Origin: Pseudaminobacter soli (ex Li et al. 2025) | GTDB lineage: Bacteria > Pseudomonadota > Alphaproteobacteria > Rhizobiales > Rhizobiaceae | Assembly (NCBI RefSeq): GCF_029892515.1 | Contig: NZ_JARXVF010000010.1 | Span: 1-64,000, forward strand | DNA: 64,000 nt | Direction of reading: 5' to 3' | Shown: piece after piece, positions 25,762-36,110 of the stretch | Layout: every line of letters starts with the position of its first letter | Numbering within the stretch: the first letter of the stretch is position 1 | Position numbers and translations under genes: made by a program | The notes under the pieces: model-generated | Database searches by the model: none | What the model was told of the DNA's origin: nothing | The model's input: the letters and a program-made list of their open reading frames with translations, nothing else

Positions 25762-26976
25762 ATGCTGATTTTGGCGCGCCGGCATCTTCGCCGCGCTTCC
25801 ACCGTCGCCGTTTTTGCGGTGTCAGCTGCATTCCTGGCCGCCTGTGCCTCGCCCACGCCGAAGGTTTCCGGCAAAAAGCGCCCCAAGGAGTATTTCGCGG
25901 AGTCGGAATATGGCGTGAAGGCCAGCCCTCGCGTGACCAACAAGCTCGCGAACCTGCCGCGTGGTGGCGGGCGAGACCAGCTTGGCCAGCCCTACATGGT
26001 GCGCGGCAAGATGTATTATCCGAAGGAAGATAAGAACTATAAGACGGTTGGACTGGCCTCCTGGTACGGCGATGCTTTTCATGGTCGCCTCACCGCCAAT
26101 GGAGAGATCTACGACCAGACGCATCTGACGGCGGCGCATCCGACGATGCCGCTGCCGAGCTACGCCCGCGTGACCAACACGGAAACCGGAACTTCGGTCG
26201 TTGTGCGGGTCAATGATCGTGGCCCGTATTCCGATGGTCGTGTTATCGATCTGTCCAGGCGTGCCGCCGAAATGCTGGACTACATGCATGGCGGAACCGC
26301 CAATGTGAAGGTCGAGTATGTCGGCCGTGCCCCGCTGGAGGGCAATGACGATCAGTTGCTGCTTGCCTCCTATCGCCCGGGAAACAAGGTTTTCGATCCG
26401 TCTGACGGCCTGCCGACCGGCGTGATGGTCGCCATGAATGGCCCGACTCCAAGCGCTCGTCCTTCTGCGCCCGCGCCGGCATTTCGGCCGATCATGACCG
26501 ATGCCCCGAGCGTGCCTTTCAGCCAGACCGTGGCCTACAGCGATGTCGTCCTGCCCGAATTCGGTCCGATCGTTCCGCAGCGCCCGACGGAAGGCCGGCT
26601 GCCTTTCCAGATGGCCAGCATGTCCTATGCCGACGAGCGCGTAACCAGCGCCGCGCGTGCCTTCGCGGCTGTCGACGGTGGTCGGATGTCGGCTGCGGAT
26701 GTGGCCCATTCCTGGAAGCGGTTGAACCCGAATTTCTCGCCGGCCGAGATGACGGAAGCCTATATCGCCGTCGGAACATTTGAGAGCAAGGCGCAGGCAA
26801 GCCGCATCGCCAAATCGCTCTCGAAAGTCGGAAAAGTCAAAATCGAGACGTCGACCGTCGGCGGCAACAAGGTCTATGCGGTGAACCTCTTCGCCGACGG
26901 CCACGCCTCGCTCGACGCCATGCTCGAAAAGGCTTGGGCCAACGGCGCTGCCGACGCCATAACGGTTCGCAACTGA
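25762..26976 (+). CDS. rlpA: RlpA-like septal-ring lytic transglycosylase with SPOR domain
   Basis: A 404-residue outer-membrane lipoprotein. The signal peptide ends in a lipobox with Cys at residue 28 (FLAAC). The double-psi beta-barrel (RlpA) domain covers ~94-185, with GLASWYGDAFHGR (97-109) and VVRVNDRGPYSDGRVIDLS, where the catalytic-type Asp of NDRGPY is present. A Pro/Ala-rich linker follows, then a C-terminal SPOR domain (~325-404, YIAVGTFESKAQA) that binds denuded septal peptidoglycan. It lies directly upstream of a D,D-carboxypeptidase gene, a common pairing. Confidence 0.93.
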   Translation: MLILARRHLRRASTVAVFAVSAAFLAACASPTPKVSGKKRPKEYFAESEYGVKASPRVTNKLANLPRGGGRDQLGQPYMVRGKMYYPKEDKNYKTVGLASWYGDAFHGRLTANGEIYDQTHLTAAHPTMPLPSYARVTNTETGTSVVVRVNDRGPYSDGRVIDLSRRAAEMLDYMHGGTANVKVEYVGRAPLEGNDDQLLLASYRPGNKVFDPSDGLPTGVMVAMNGPTPSARPSAPAPAFRPIMTDAPSVPFSQTVAYSDVVLPEFGPIVPQRPTEGRLPFQMASMSYADERVTSAARAFAAVDGGRMSAADVAHSWKRLNPNFSPAEMTEAYIAVGTFESKAQASRIAKSLSKVGKVKIETSTVGGNKVYAVNLFADGHASLDAMLEKAWANGAADAITVRN

Positions 26977-27085
26977 TCGAACACTGTTGCGAAGCGGCGA
27001 GGGCGCTGTCCAGTATGACTTGATCCGTAGCCTGATAGCCTATCTTATTGTCTATCTAGCAACGTTTCGAACCGGACTGGGTCAC

Positions 27086-28252
27086 ATGCTGTCTCTAAGA
27101 CCGTTCTCTTTCGTCGCGTTTTTGGGGCTTGCCGTTTGTCTGGCCCTTGCTGCGCCTGCACGGGCGCAATTGTTCGAAACCAAGGCCAAGGAAGCCTATA
27201 TGATCGATGCCGACACCGGCACGATCCTGTACGCGAAGAACGCGGATGAGCCCATTCCGCCAGCCTCTCTCGCCAAGCTGATGACGATGGAGGTGCTGTT
27301 CAACGCGCTGAAATCCGGCCGTTACAAGCTCGACGACACTTTTGCAGTCAGCGAGAACGCATGGCGCAACGGTGGCGCTGGTTCAGGTGGCTCCACCATG
27401 TTCGCCGCGCTGAAATCCAACATTCGAATCGAGGATCTGGTGCAAGCCATTGCCGTCCAGTCGGCCAATGACGGTTGCATCATCGTCGCCGAGGGTATGG
27501 CGGGTACGGAAGAAAACTTTGCCCAGTTGATGACCGATCGGGCGAGGGAACTCGGGCTGACGAAATCAGTATTCAAGAACTCGACCGGTCTGCCCGCCGA
27601 TGGCGAGGTCGTCACCGCGCGGGAGCTTGTCGAGCTGGGCATGCATCTCTGGCGCGAATATCCGGAATACTACAAGTATTTCGCCGAGAAGGATTTCACC
27701 TGGAACAAGATAACCCAGCGCAATCGCAATCCGCTGCTGACCATGGATATCGGGGCAGACGGCCTGAAAACCGGCTACACCAAGGATTCGGGCTATGCCA
27801 TTGTCGGCTCGATCAGCCATGATGGAAGGCGGATATTCGCGGCGCTGAGCGGCATGTCCAGCGATCGCGAGCGTTCCGAAGAGTCCCGCAAGCTGCTCGA
27901 TTGGGGTATGCGCTCGTTCCAGAGAACTGAGCTTTTCGGCGATGGCGAAGTGGTTACCAACGTCACCGTCTATGGCGGGGCCAGGTCCACTGTGCCCCTG
28001 AAGGCGAAGGGGCCGATTTCGGTTCTCGTGCCGATGACCAATCGCGATCGCCTGTCGGCTCGCGTCGTGTATGACGGTCCCATCATGGCGCCGATCGAAG
28101 AGGGCACCCAGATCGGCACGCTGCGAATCTCAGTTGGCGATACGCTGAGCCAGGAAACGCCGCTTTACGCAGCCGAAACCATCGGGCTTGGCACGCTGCA
28201 GCAGCGCGCGATCGATGCAGCTGGTGAATTGCTTGTCGGTTGGCTGCGCTGA
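27086..28252 (+). CDS. D-alanyl-D-alanine carboxypeptidase (PBP5/6 type)
   Basis: A 388-residue periplasmic low-molecular-weight PBP. Signal peptide 1-27 (ending ARAQ). The three serine-acyl motifs are in order: S61-LA-K64 (PASLAKLM), S126-A-N, and K228-T-G. The C-terminal PBP5 beta domain covers ~280-385 and the end is an amphipathic helix (IDAAGELLVGWLR) for membrane attachment. It trims the terminal D-Ala of peptidoglycan stem peptides. ATG 27086 is chosen because the signal peptide starts there; the frame opens upstream at 26987. Confidence 0.95.
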   Translation: MLSLRPFSFVAFLGLAVCLALAAPARAQLFETKAKEAYMIDADTGTILYAKNADEPIPPASLAKLMTMEVLFNALKSGRYKLDDTFAVSENAWRNGGAGSGGSTMFAALKSNIRIEDLVQAIAVQSANDGCIIVAEGMAGTEENFAQLMTDRARELGLTKSVFKNSTGLPADGEVVTARELVELGMHLWREYPEYYKYFAEKDFTWNKITQRNRNPLLTMDIGADGLKTGYTKDSGYAIVGSISHDGRRIFAALSGMSSDRERSEESRKLLDWGMRSFQRTELFGDGEVVTNVTVYGGARSTVPLKAKGPISVLVPMTNRDRLSARVVYDGPIMAPIEEGTQIGTLRISVGDTLSQETPLYAAETIGLGTLQQRAIDAAGELLVGWLR

Positions 28253-28340
28253 GCGTGTGAAAGTGGACCTTTGCCCTCGATCGGCATAAGACACTCCTGT
28301 CGGCAAGGATATGTTGTCGGCACGAGTGAGGAAAACTGGA

Positions 28341-29012
28341 TTGACGCGCGGGCTTTTCATCAGTTTCGAAGGCGGCGAGGGCGCCGGAAAGTCAACGCAG
28401 ATCAAGCGGTTGGCAGATAAACTGCGTGCAAAAGGTTATGGACTGACTGTCACGCGCGAGCCGGGAGGTTCGCAAGGGGCGGAAGCCGTCCGCCATGTCA
28501 TCCTCTCCGGCGCTGCGGAGCCTTTTGGGCCGAAGATGGAGGCGCTGCTTTTTGCGGCGGCCCGTTCGGATCATATCGAACAGGTGATCCGCCCGGCGGT
28601 CGAGCGCGGCGATATCGTGTTGTGCGACCGCTTCGTCGATTCCTGGCGCGTTTACCAGGGCGGGGCAGGGAACATCGACCCGGCTTTCATGGCAGTGATC
28701 GAACGGGTCTCGGTCAACGGCATGATGCCCGACCTGACCTTGATCTTCGATATCGATCCGGCGGTGGGCTTGCGGCGCGCAACCGCCCGCAGGGGCGACG
28801 AGGTTGCGGATCGCTTCGAGCGGGAAACGCTGGCGATTCACGAGGCGCGACGCGCGGCATTCCTGGAAATCGCCCGTAACGATCCCGAACGCTGCGTCGT
28901 CATCGACGCGGCGCAGCAACCCGATTCGGTCGAAGATGCCGTGACGGGAGCGGTCTTTTCTGTGATCGAACGAAAATTTGCGCCCTCTCGCAATGAGGCG
29001 CAGGAGGCATGA
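28341..29012 (+). CDS. tmk: Thymidylate kinase
   Basis: A 223-residue dTMP kinase supplying dTDP for DNA synthesis. The P-loop [11 protein letters not shown] is at residues ~9-19, the DR(F/Y) motif is [13 protein letters not shown], and the lid region is [14 protein letters not shown] 28341 is preferred because GAGGAAAA precedes it and homologues begin at this point; ATG 28311, ten codons earlier, is the alternative. It overlaps holB, with which it is normally co-transcribed. Confidence 0.94.
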   Translation: MTRGLFISFEGGEGAGKSTQIKRLADKLRAKGYGLTVTREPGGSQGAEAVRHVILSGAAEPFGPKMEALLFAAARSDHIEQVIRPAVERGDIVLCDRFVDSWRVYQGGAGNIDPAFMAVIERVSVNGMMPDLTLIFDIDPAVGLRRATARRGDEVADRFERETLAIHEARRAAFLEIARNDPERCVVIDAAQQPDSVEDAVTGAVFSVIERKFAPSRNEAQEA

Positions 29013-30064
29013 TGTTCGAACGCATCGCACCCGAACAGCATGACACGCTGGACGGTGTGCCAGAACCATCCGAAAACCCCTTCCTCGTTGGCCACGAAGA
29101 GGCGGCCGGCGTAATCGCTTCCGCCTATCGCGCGGGCAAGCTGCCGCATGCATTGCTGCTCGCCGGGCCGCAGGGGATAGGCAAGGCAACCCTGGCCTTC
29201 CACCTCGCATACCATCTGCTCAAGAACCCGGCTCGTGAAACCGCGCCCCCTACCTTGACGAAACCTGATCCGGCGTCGCCCTTGTTCCGACAAATCGCCA
29301 TGGGCGCGCATCCGGCGGTGCTTCACCTGACGCGGCCGCTGAACGACAAGACCAAGTCTTTTAAGACGGTGCTGACCGTCGACGAGATCCGCAAGGTCAA
29401 CCGCTTCTTGTCCATGACCTCGCATGACGGCAGCTATCGGGTGGTGATCGTTGATCCTGCTGACGACATGAACACCAATGCGGCCAACGCGCTTCTGAAA
29501 AATCTCGAGGAGCCGCCGGCAAAGACGGTGTTCATCCTCATCACCCATGCGCTGGGCAGCCTATTGCCGACCATCCGCTCGCGCTGCCAGGTCATCCGGC
29601 TGGCGCCGCTTGAGCCGAGCAGTTTGATGCAGGCTCTGGACAATGCGGATTCGCCGGCTCCTGAAGGCGCCGAAGCGCGCGCCGCGCTTGCCGAACGGGC
29701 AGGGGGCAGTGCCCGCAATGCCATTGTCCTCACGCAATATGGCGGCCTGGAGATCGCGGAAGCGATCGACAACCTGCTGGCCGCGCCGAGGCTGGACATC
29801 GCCGCCGCCTACAAGCTTGCCGAAGTGGCCGGCGGTCGCGACCAGGCGGTCCAGTTCGACATCTTCAACCGCCACATGCTCGATCTTCTGTCCAATGCCG
29901 CAAGCGCGGCTGCGCATGCCTCTGAGCTTTCACGCGCCAAAATCCTGTCCGACACTTGGCAGGAGACGATGAAGACTATATCTGAGACCGAAACCTATAA
30001 TCTTGATCGCAAGCAGCACGTATTGACGATGATCGACCGCCTTTATGCCGTAATGCGAATGTGA
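29009..30064 (+). CDS. holB: DNA polymerase III delta' subunit
   Basis: A 351-residue clamp-loader subunit. The AAA+ P-loop-like [19 protein letters not shown] is near residue 54. The zinc-finger cysteines of E. coli delta' are not evident, as in many alphaproteobacterial versions. ATP-site landmarks include [20 protein letters not shown] and [14 protein letters not shown] (sensor region). Tandem ATGs at 29009 and 29012 overlap the tmk stop; AGGAGG at 29002-29007 gives better spacing to 29012. Its place between tmk and metG is typical. Confidence 0.94.
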   Translation: MMFERIAPEQHDTLDGVPEPSENPFLVGHEEAAGVIASAYRAGKLPHALLLAGPQGIGKATLAFHLAYHLLKNPARETAPPTLTKPDPASPLFRQIAMGAHPAVLHLTRPLNDKTKSFKTVLTVDEIRKVNRFLSMTSHDGSYRVVIVDPADDMNTNAANALLKNLEEPPAKTVFILITHALGSLLPTIRSRCQVIRLAPLEPSSLMQALDNADSPAPEGAEARAALAERAGGSARNAIVLTQYGGLEIAEAIDNLLAAPRLDIAAAYKLAEVAGGRDQAVQFDIFNRHMLDLLSNAASAAAHASELSRAKILSDTWQETMKTISETETYNLDRKQHVLTMIDRLYAVMRM

Positions 30065-30154
30065 TGCTCCGGCCAGGCGCGGGATGGCAAAGGCCGTCCC
30101 GATGCGTTATCTCACGCGACATCCTTCCATTTCGACATATTTGACGGCGCACCC

Positions 30155-31708
30155 ATGTCACGCGAAAAATTCTACATCACCACCGCGATTGCCTATCCCA
30201 ACGGTAAGCCGCATATCGGCCATGCCTACGAGCTGATTGCTACCGACGCCTTGGCCCGCTTCCAGCGTCTGGACGGCAAGGACGTGTTCTTCCTGACCGG
30301 CACGGACGAGCACGGCATCAAGATGCTCCAGACCGCGCGCAAGGAAGGCATCACGACGCGCGAGCTGGCCGACCGCAACACGGCCGAGTTCCAGCGCATG
30401 GCCGCAGCGCTGAACGCGTCGAACGACGATTTCATCCGCACCACGGAAAAGCGCCACTACGAGTCTTCGCAGGCAATCTGGAAGGCGATGGCCGCCAATG
30501 GCGACATCTATAAGGGCGGCTATGCCGGCTGGTACTCCGTGCGCGACGAAGCCTATTACGGCGAGGAGGAGACCGAGGTCCGCCCCGATGGCATCCGCTA
30601 CGGCCCGCAGGGCACGCCTGTCGACTGGGTCGAGGAAGAGAGCTACTTCTTCCGCCTCTCCGCCTATCAGGACCGGCTGCTCGAACTCTATGAAAAGCAT
30701 CCGGGCTTCATCGGTCCGAACGAGCGCCGCAACGAGATCATCAGCTTCGTCAAATCGGGACTGAAGGATCTTTCGGTTTCGCGCACGACCTTCGACTGGG
30801 GCATTCCGGTTCCTGGCGACGAAAAGCATGTGATGTATGTCTGGGTCGACGCCCTGACCAACTACATCACTGCCGCCGGCTACCCGGATACGAGCTCCGA
30901 GCGCTGGCACTATTGGCCGGCTGATGTTCATGTCATCGGCAAGGACATCACGCGCTTCCATTCGGTCTACTGGCCGGCGTTCCTGATGTCGGCAGGCATC
31001 GAGTTGCCCAAGCGCGTTTTCGGCCACGGATTCGTGTTCAACCGCGGCGAGAAGATGTCGAAGTCCGTCGGCAACGTCATCGATCCGTTCGCGCTGGTTT
31101 CGCACTACGGGCTCGACCAGGTTCGCTATTTCCTCCTGCGCGAAGTTCCCTTCGGCCAGGACGGCAACTATAGCCACGAAGCGATCGTCAACCGCACCAA
31201 TGCCGATCTCGCCAACGATCTGGGCAACCTTGCCCAGCGCTCGCTCTCGATGATCGCGAAGAATGTCGGTGGCGTGGTTCCGGTGCGCGGCGAGCTGACG
31301 GACGCCGACAAGGCCATTCTGGACCAGGCAACGGCAGCGCTCGTCACCGCCCGCAAGGCGATGTCCGACCAGGCGATCCACCAGGCGCTGGCGGCGATCT
31401 TCGCGGTGGTGGCAGAGGCCAACCGCTATTTCGCGGGGCAGGAGCCCTGGGCGCTCAAGAAGACAGATCCGGCGCGCATGGAGACCGTTCTCTACACGAC
31501 GGCCGAGACAGTGCGTCGCGTCGCGCTGATGTGCCAGCCCTACATCCCGCAGTCGGCCGCAAAGCTGCTCGACATCTTGGCAGTGCCTGCAGACGCGCGT
31601 GGCTTCGACCGCGTTGCGGACGAGCATGCTCTGGTACCCGGCACGGCTCTGCCGGCGCCCGAGCCGGTCTTCCCGCGCTACGTCGAACCGGCTGCGGCCG
31701 AAGCCTGA
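30155..31708 (+). CDS. metG: Methionyl-tRNA synthetase
   Basis: A 517-residue class I aminoacyl-tRNA synthetase. The HIGH motif is residues 20-23 (PHIGHAYE) and KMSKS is 300-304 (EKMSKSVGN). The anticodon-binding helical domain follows to the C-terminus, including ENRY-like [14 protein letters not shown]. There is no C-terminal dimerisation tRNA-binding domain, fitting the short alphaproteobacterial form. It lies in the conserved tmk-holB-metG-tatD run. Confidence 0.96.
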   Translation: MSREKFYITTAIAYPNGKPHIGHAYELIATDALARFQRLDGKDVFFLTGTDEHGIKMLQTARKEGITTRELADRNTAEFQRMAAALNASNDDFIRTTEKRHYESSQAIWKAMAANGDIYKGGYAGWYSVRDEAYYGEEETEVRPDGIRYGPQGTPVDWVEEESYFFRLSAYQDRLLELYEKHPGFIGPNERRNEIISFVKSGLKDLSVSRTTFDWGIPVPGDEKHVMYVWVDALTNYITAAGYPDTSSERWHYWPADVHVIGKDITRFHSVYWPAFLMSAGIELPKRVFGHGFVFNRGEKMSKSVGNVIDPFALVSHYGLDQVRYFLLREVPFGQDGNYSHEAIVNRTNADLANDLGNLAQRSLSMIAKNVGGVVPVRGELTDADKAILDQATAALVTARKAMSDQAIHQALAAIFAVVAEANRYFAGQEPWALKKTDPARMETVLYTTAETVRRVALMCQPYIPQSAAKLLDILAVPADARGFDRVADEHALVPGTALPAPEPVFPRYVEPAAAEA

Positions 31709-31719
31709 GGTAAGCCGGC

Positions 31720-32514
31720 ATGCTGGTCGACAGTCATTGCCATCTCGATTTCCCGGATTTCGCCGAGGAGCGCGACGACATCGTCGCGCGCGCCTTGGCG
31801 GCCGGGGTCGAGCGCATGGTCACCATCTCAACGCGGGTGAAGAAATTTCCCTCCATCCTGGCGATTGCCGAGGCCTACGATCAGGTTTACTGCTCGGTGG
31901 GTACGCATCCGCACAATGCGGGCGAGGAAATCGACGTCACGGCCGATGAGCTGATAAAGCTTGCGGCTCACCCGAAAGTGGTGGCGATCGGCGAGGCGGG
32001 TCTCGACTACTTCTATGACAAGGCGCCGCGCGACGCTCAGCAGCAGAGCTTCCGTCATCATATCGCGGCCGCACGCGAAACGGACCTGCCGCTGGTGATC
32101 CATTCGCGCGACGCGGACGACGACATGGCGGCAATCCTTGAGGAAGAAAGCGGGAAGGGGGCCTTCCCCTTCATCCTGCATTGCTTTTCCTCCGGGCCTG
32201 CCCTCGCCGAAGCCGGCATCAAGCTCGGCGGCTATGTATCTTTCTCGGGTATCCTGACGTTCAAGAAATCCGAGGAACTGCGCGAAATCGCAGCGCGCGT
32301 TCCGCATGACAGGCTGCTCGTCGAAACTGACTCGCCCTATCTCGCGCCGGTTCCGTTTCGCGGCAAGCGCAACGAGCCTGCCCTGGTCGTGCATACGGCC
32401 AAGGTGCTGGGGGAAACGCTGGGTCTAAGCGCCGACGAGATCGGAACGCTGACGACAAACAATTTCTTCCGTCTGTTCAAAAAGATGCCACGGCCGGCAG
32501 TGCAGAGTGCCTGA
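31720..32514 (+). CDS. tatD: TatD-family metal-dependent deoxyribonuclease
   Basis: A 264-residue TIM-barrel hydrolase. The metal ligands of the family are visible: DSHCHLD (residues 4-10), IGEAGLDYF (~91), VIHSRDAD (~127), FILHCFSS (~151) and ETDSPYL (~203). It starts 11 bases after metG and ends just before a metallo-hydrolase gene, so all three are probably co-transcribed. Members act as 3'-5' exonucleases or D-aminoacyl-tRNA-type hydrolases; the exact role is open. Confidence 0.94.
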   Translation: MLVDSHCHLDFPDFAEERDDIVARALAAGVERMVTISTRVKKFPSILAIAEAYDQVYCSVGTHPHNAGEEIDVTADELIKLAAHPKVVAIGEAGLDYFYDKAPRDAQQQSFRHHIAAARETDLPLVIHSRDADDDMAAILEEESGKGAFPFILHCFSSGPALAEAGIKLGGYVSFSGILTFKKSEELREIAARVPHDRLLVETDSPYLAPVPFRGKRNEPALVVHTAKVLGETLGLSADEIGTLTTNNFFRLFKKMPRPAVQSA

Positions 32515-32517
32515 CAG

Positions 32518-33333
32518 ATGACTGATCTCCTGCGCCTTACGATCCTTGGCTGCGGCTCTTCGCCGGGAGTGCCAAGGATCACGGGCGACTGGGGCAACTG
32601 CGACCCGACGAACCCGAAGAACCGGCGCCGTCGAGCCGCCGCAATGGTGGAACGGGTTTCAAACAACGGAACGACCCACGTGGTGATCGACACCGGGCCG
32701 GATTTTCGCGATCAGATGCTGATGGCAGGCGTGCAGCGTATCGATGCGGTTGTCTACACGCATCCGCACGCCGACCACATCCACGGCATCGATGACCTGC
32801 GCGGCTTCGTGCTCGAGCAGAAGCAGCTCATCGACATCCACGCCGACAAGCCGACGCTGGACCGGCTGCAGGAGGCTTTCGGCTATTGCTTCAAGACCCC
32901 GCTGGGAAGCTCCTATCCGCCGATCGTGCGCGCGCATGAAATCGAGCATTCCGAGCCGGTGGTGATCGAAGGAGAGGGGGGTGCCCTCACCTTTCTGCCG
33001 CTGCCGCAGATCCATGGCGACATCATCTCGCTGGGCTTTCGGATCGGCCCGTTGGCCTATTGTTCGGATGTCAGCCATTTCCCGCCGTCGACGGCCGAAC
33101 TGATGAGCGACCTGGACGTGCTTGTCATCGACGCGCTGCAATATCGTCCGCATCCGAGCCATCTTTCATTGGCCGAAGCCCTCGATTGGATCGAGCGGTT
33201 GCAGCCGAAGCGAGCCGTTCTGACGCATATGCACGTTCCGCTGGACTATGCGGCCGTTGCGGCCGAGACGCCGGATCATGTCGAGCCGGCTTGGGATGGA
33301 ATGGTCATCGAAATCCCTTTTAAATCAATGTGA
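32518..33333 (+). CDS. PhnP-like metallo-beta-lactamase-fold hydrolase
   Basis: A 271-residue MBL-fold phosphodiesterase. Metal motif HPHADHIHG is at residues ~81-89, preceded by IDTGPDFR (~59), with further ligands in CSDVSHFP (~181) and LTHMH (~237). The N-terminal CGSSPGVP and CDP blocks match the PhnP/YcbX-like class. It follows tatD by three bases. The usual neighbour set tatD-MBL in Rhizobiales fits. The substrate is probably a cyclic or linear phosphodiester. Confidence 0.92.
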   Translation: MTDLLRLTILGCGSSPGVPRITGDWGNCDPTNPKNRRRRAAAMVERVSNNGTTHVVIDTGPDFRDQMLMAGVQRIDAVVYTHPHADHIHGIDDLRGFVLEQKQLIDIHADKPTLDRLQEAFGYCFKTPLGSSYPPIVRAHEIEHSEPVVIEGEGGALTFLPLPQIHGDIISLGFRIGPLAYCSDVSHFPPSTAELMSDLDVLVIDALQYRPHPSHLSLAEALDWIERLQPKRAVLTHMHVPLDYAAVAAETPDHVEPAWDGMVIEIPFKSM

Positions 33334-33351
33334 AAGCTTGGGGAGCTCACA

Positions 33352-33822
33352 ATGGCTGGCAGCATCGATCGTGTCACTGAAGCCGCAGCTGCGGCAGGAT
33401 TGCAGATCGAGATCGTCCGCATGGGAGCTTCGACCCGAACCGCCGAGGAAGCTGCGGCTCAATGTGGCTGCACTGTCGCGCAGATCGTGAAATCCCTTAT
33501 TTTTCAAGGTGAAAGCAGCGGCAAGCTCTATCTGTTTCTCGTCTCAGGTCCCAATCAGCTCGATCTCGCCAAGGCCGCCGCTTTGGTGTCGGAATCGCTG
33601 AAGCGCGCGGACCCGCGCCATATCCGTGACGAGACCGGATTCGCCATCGGCGGTGTTTCGCCGATCGGTCATCTCAAAGACATTCCAGCCTTTGCGGACG
33701 AGAGTTTGCTTTCGTTCGATACCGTCTGGGCAGCTGCCGGAGCGCATGACGCCGTGTTTGCAGCCGAGCCAAAGGCATTGCTGGCAGCAGCGCGGGCCAA
33801 AGCCGCAAATCTCGCCGTTTGA
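33352..33822 (+). CDS. YbaK/ProX-type aminoacyl-tRNA deacylase
   Basis: A 156-residue trans-editing protein of the INS/YbaK superfamily. The catalytic-site lysine is in VAQIVKSLIF (~residue 47), and the GGVSPIGH loop (~residue 99) is the signature of the family. Members hydrolyse mischarged tRNA (for example Cys- or Ala-tRNAPro). It follows the MBL gene by 18 bases, so it likely ends the metG operon. The left edge of the IS element lies about 120 bases downstream. Confidence 0.9.
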   Translation: MAGSIDRVTEAAAAAGLQIEIVRMGASTRTAEEAAAQCGCTVAQIVKSLIFQGESSGKLYLFLVSGPNQLDLAKAAALVSESLKRADPRHIRDETGFAIGGVSPIGHLKDIPAFADESLLSFDTVWAAAGAHDAVFAAEPKALLAAARAKAANLAV

Positions 33823-33941
33823 GCTTACTCGGTAGCGAGCAGCAGCACGCATCGTCTGACAGAATGAGGAATTGACCTCACGGCAGCCGTTCCGCGACCT
33901 ATATGAGTTCCATAATCTATCTTATGCGACTTTTGGGTATT

Positions 33942-35597
33942 GGCGCAAAGTTAAAATGTCTTGATTCTGCAAAGTAGGAATGTCGCCCTGCTCATTGACG
34001 AGCGCGGGAGACGGCAGAATGGGACTGATCCTCATGAGCGAGCGCGAGCTGCAACGCATTGAGGTGCTATCGAAGGTTCTGGAGCGGCGCATGACGGTGG
34101 TGTCGGCCGCTCGCGTGCTCGATCTGACGACGCGCCAAGTCCAACGGCTATTGAAGACGTTTCAGGCTGAAGGCGCGGCAGCGCTCCGGCACAAGGCGCG
34201 AGGACGGCCGTCGAACCATCGCTTCAATGGCGGCGTCTCGGGCCTGGCCGTGCAATTGGTCCGTGATCACTATCTCGACTTCGGGCCGACATTGGCGGCG
34301 GAGAAGCTGGCGGCAAACCATGGGCTGGCGGTGTCGCGCGAGACGCTGCGCAAATGGATGGCCGAGGCCGGGATTTGGCTGTCGCGGAAGCATCGCCGGA
34401 CATTCCACCAGCCGAGATTGCGGCGAGAGTCTTACGGCGAGCTGGTGCAGATCGACGGCAGCGATCACCGTTGGTTCGAGGATCGGACTGATCCCTGCAC
34501 CCTGCTCGTCTTCATCGACGACGCGACCAGCACCCTTCTGCAACTGCGCTTTGTGAAGTCCGAGAGCACATTCAGTTATTTTGAGGCGCTCGAGCTTTAT
34601 CTGAAGGCGCACGGCTGCCCGGTGGCGTTCTATTCCGACAAGCATACGGTGTTTCGAGTGGCGAAGGCCGAGGCTCGCGCCGGCCGTGGCATGACACAAT
34701 TTGGCCGGGCGCTCGCGGAGCTCAACATCGAGATCCTGTGCGCCAATTCGAGCCAAGCCAAAGGCCGTGTCGAGAGGGTCAATCGGACCCTGCAGGACCG
34801 TCTTGTGAAGGAACTGCGCCTTGCTGGCATATCGGACATCGAGGCGGCCAATGCTTTCCTGCCGGCGTTCGTTGCCAACTTTAACCAGCGGTTTGCCAAG
34901 GTCCCGGCCCGGCCGGACAATCTGCATCGCGCCTTGAACATGCCGCCGGATCGGCTGCGTGACGTGCTGTGCAAACGTGAACAGCGCCGTGTCGGCCAGC
35001 AATTGTCGTTTTCCTATGAACGGCGGCAGATCATGCTGGAGAAAAACGCGATCTCGATCGGCTTGGTCGGCCAGTATGTCGATATCTATGAGTTTGCCGA
35101 TGGTCGCGTGGACGTTCGCTGGAAGGCGTGCTCCCCGGTTTCGATAAAGAGCAGCGCGTGACGCACACGGCAATCACCGAGAACAAGCGGCTCGGCGAGG
35201 TGCTGTCCTGGATCAAGGCCCAGCAGGACGAGGCGCGACCGGCGCCGAGGATCAAGACGAACAGTGAGCAAACCGGCTACAGGAAGCGCGGGACAAAGCC
35301 GGGAAGGCGGACCGATTTCCTGAACGATCCAGCTGTCATTGCGCGGCGGGAACAAGCGCTGGCGAGGCCGGCTGCTGCCGAGTGACGGCGGTCTCTCAAC
35401 GCTGAAGTCGGAGGAGCTTGGCTGGATCGCCCCCGATTGGGCTGCGCAACCCTGACCAGCTTACGCCCGATCGGGTGCTCACGTCCGTGGCAAGAAGCTA
35501 CGTCACTGTCGCATTTCTAATTTGCCGCGCCCTGCCCTTAGAAACGCATTACGCGACATTTCTATTTTGCAGGGCCAGCGACATTTCTACATCGCCG
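33942..35597 (+). mobile_element. Insertion sequence (ISNCY-like) with tandem end repeats
   Basis: Left end: GCAAAGTTAAAATGTC (33944-33959) and GCAAAGTAGGAATGTC (33969-33984), starts 25 bases apart. Right end (other strand): GACATTTCTATTTTGC (35555-35570) and GACATTTCTACATCGC (35580-35595), also 25 bases apart. CTGCAAA-TAG-AATGTCGC is inverted between 33967 and 35572. A further related block lies near 35,507. No clear target-site duplication was seen, so the outer boundaries are approximate. The transposase inside is frameshifted. Confidence 0.7.
34019..35385 (+). pseudogene. Frameshifted DDE transposase of the IS element
   Basis: The main frame (ATG 34019, GGAG site nine bases before) runs to 35161. 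It has two N-terminal helix-turn-helix blocks (VSAARVLDLTTRQVQRLL, then the rve-type region), the catalytic domain with VQIDGSDHRWFED, DDATSTLLQLRFVKSE and NSSQAKGRVERVNRTLQD. After a one-base shift near 35,130 the adjacent frame continues the family ending: GFDKEQRVTHTAITENKRL, then KRGTKPGRRTDFLNDPAVI, stopping at 35385. The conserved tail shows that the two frames were one protein. Confidence 0.8.
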
Positions 35598-35641
35598 CCA
35601 CATTGGATGTAGCCGGGTGGGGCCTACTCTGACGTGTTCAC

Positions 35642-36034
35642 CTACTCCTCAGAGCGACCCGTGGCGTCACGATCGCGCTCGTATCGTCTCGTGACCGGAA
35701 ATGGCGGCAACCAGGACTCGCGGCGGACGGTCCAGAGTTCGTAGGTTGGCTTCAGTTGGTCAGGCGCATCCAGAGATCCCAGGTTCACTTCGATTTCGTC
35801 TGCGGAGCGAGAAAAAACCGGCGAGCCGCAGCGCGGACAGAAGAACCGTCCGGCGTAGTCGCGTGTTTCGCCCTCGATCGTCACCGCATCCTCAGGGAAT
35901 ATCGCGGAAGCATGAAAAAGCGCCCCATGATGCTTGCGGCAGTCTAGACAGTGACAAAGGCCGACCCGATATGGGCGTCCCGAGGCCACAATCCGGACGT
36001 TGCCGCACAGGCAACCGCCAGTGAACCGGTTCAT
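35642..36034 (-). CDS. GFA/CENP-V-family zinc protein
   Basis: A 130-residue protein with the zinc cysteines of the glutathione-dependent formaldehyde-activating enzyme fold: C8/C10 (GGCLCGNVR), C27/C29/C32 (LCHCLDCRK), and C66/C69 (FFCPRCGSP). Members bind zinc and sometimes glutathione; most are not true formaldehyde enzymes. It stands alone, leftward, between the IS and an AraC gene. Function beyond the fold is unknown. Confidence 0.88.
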   Translation of the reverse strand: MNRFTGGCLCGNVRIVASGRPYRVGLCHCLDCRKHHGALFHASAIFPEDAVTIEGETRDYAGRFFCPRCGSPVFSRSADEIEVNLGSLDAPDQLKPTYELWTVRRESWLPPFPVTRRYERDRDATGRSEE

Positions 36035-36110
36035 GCTGCGTCTCCTTCAAGATGAAGCGGTGGCAATGTTTACAACCAACCCCAATGGGCGTCCATGAAA
36101 CAGGGCCCGG

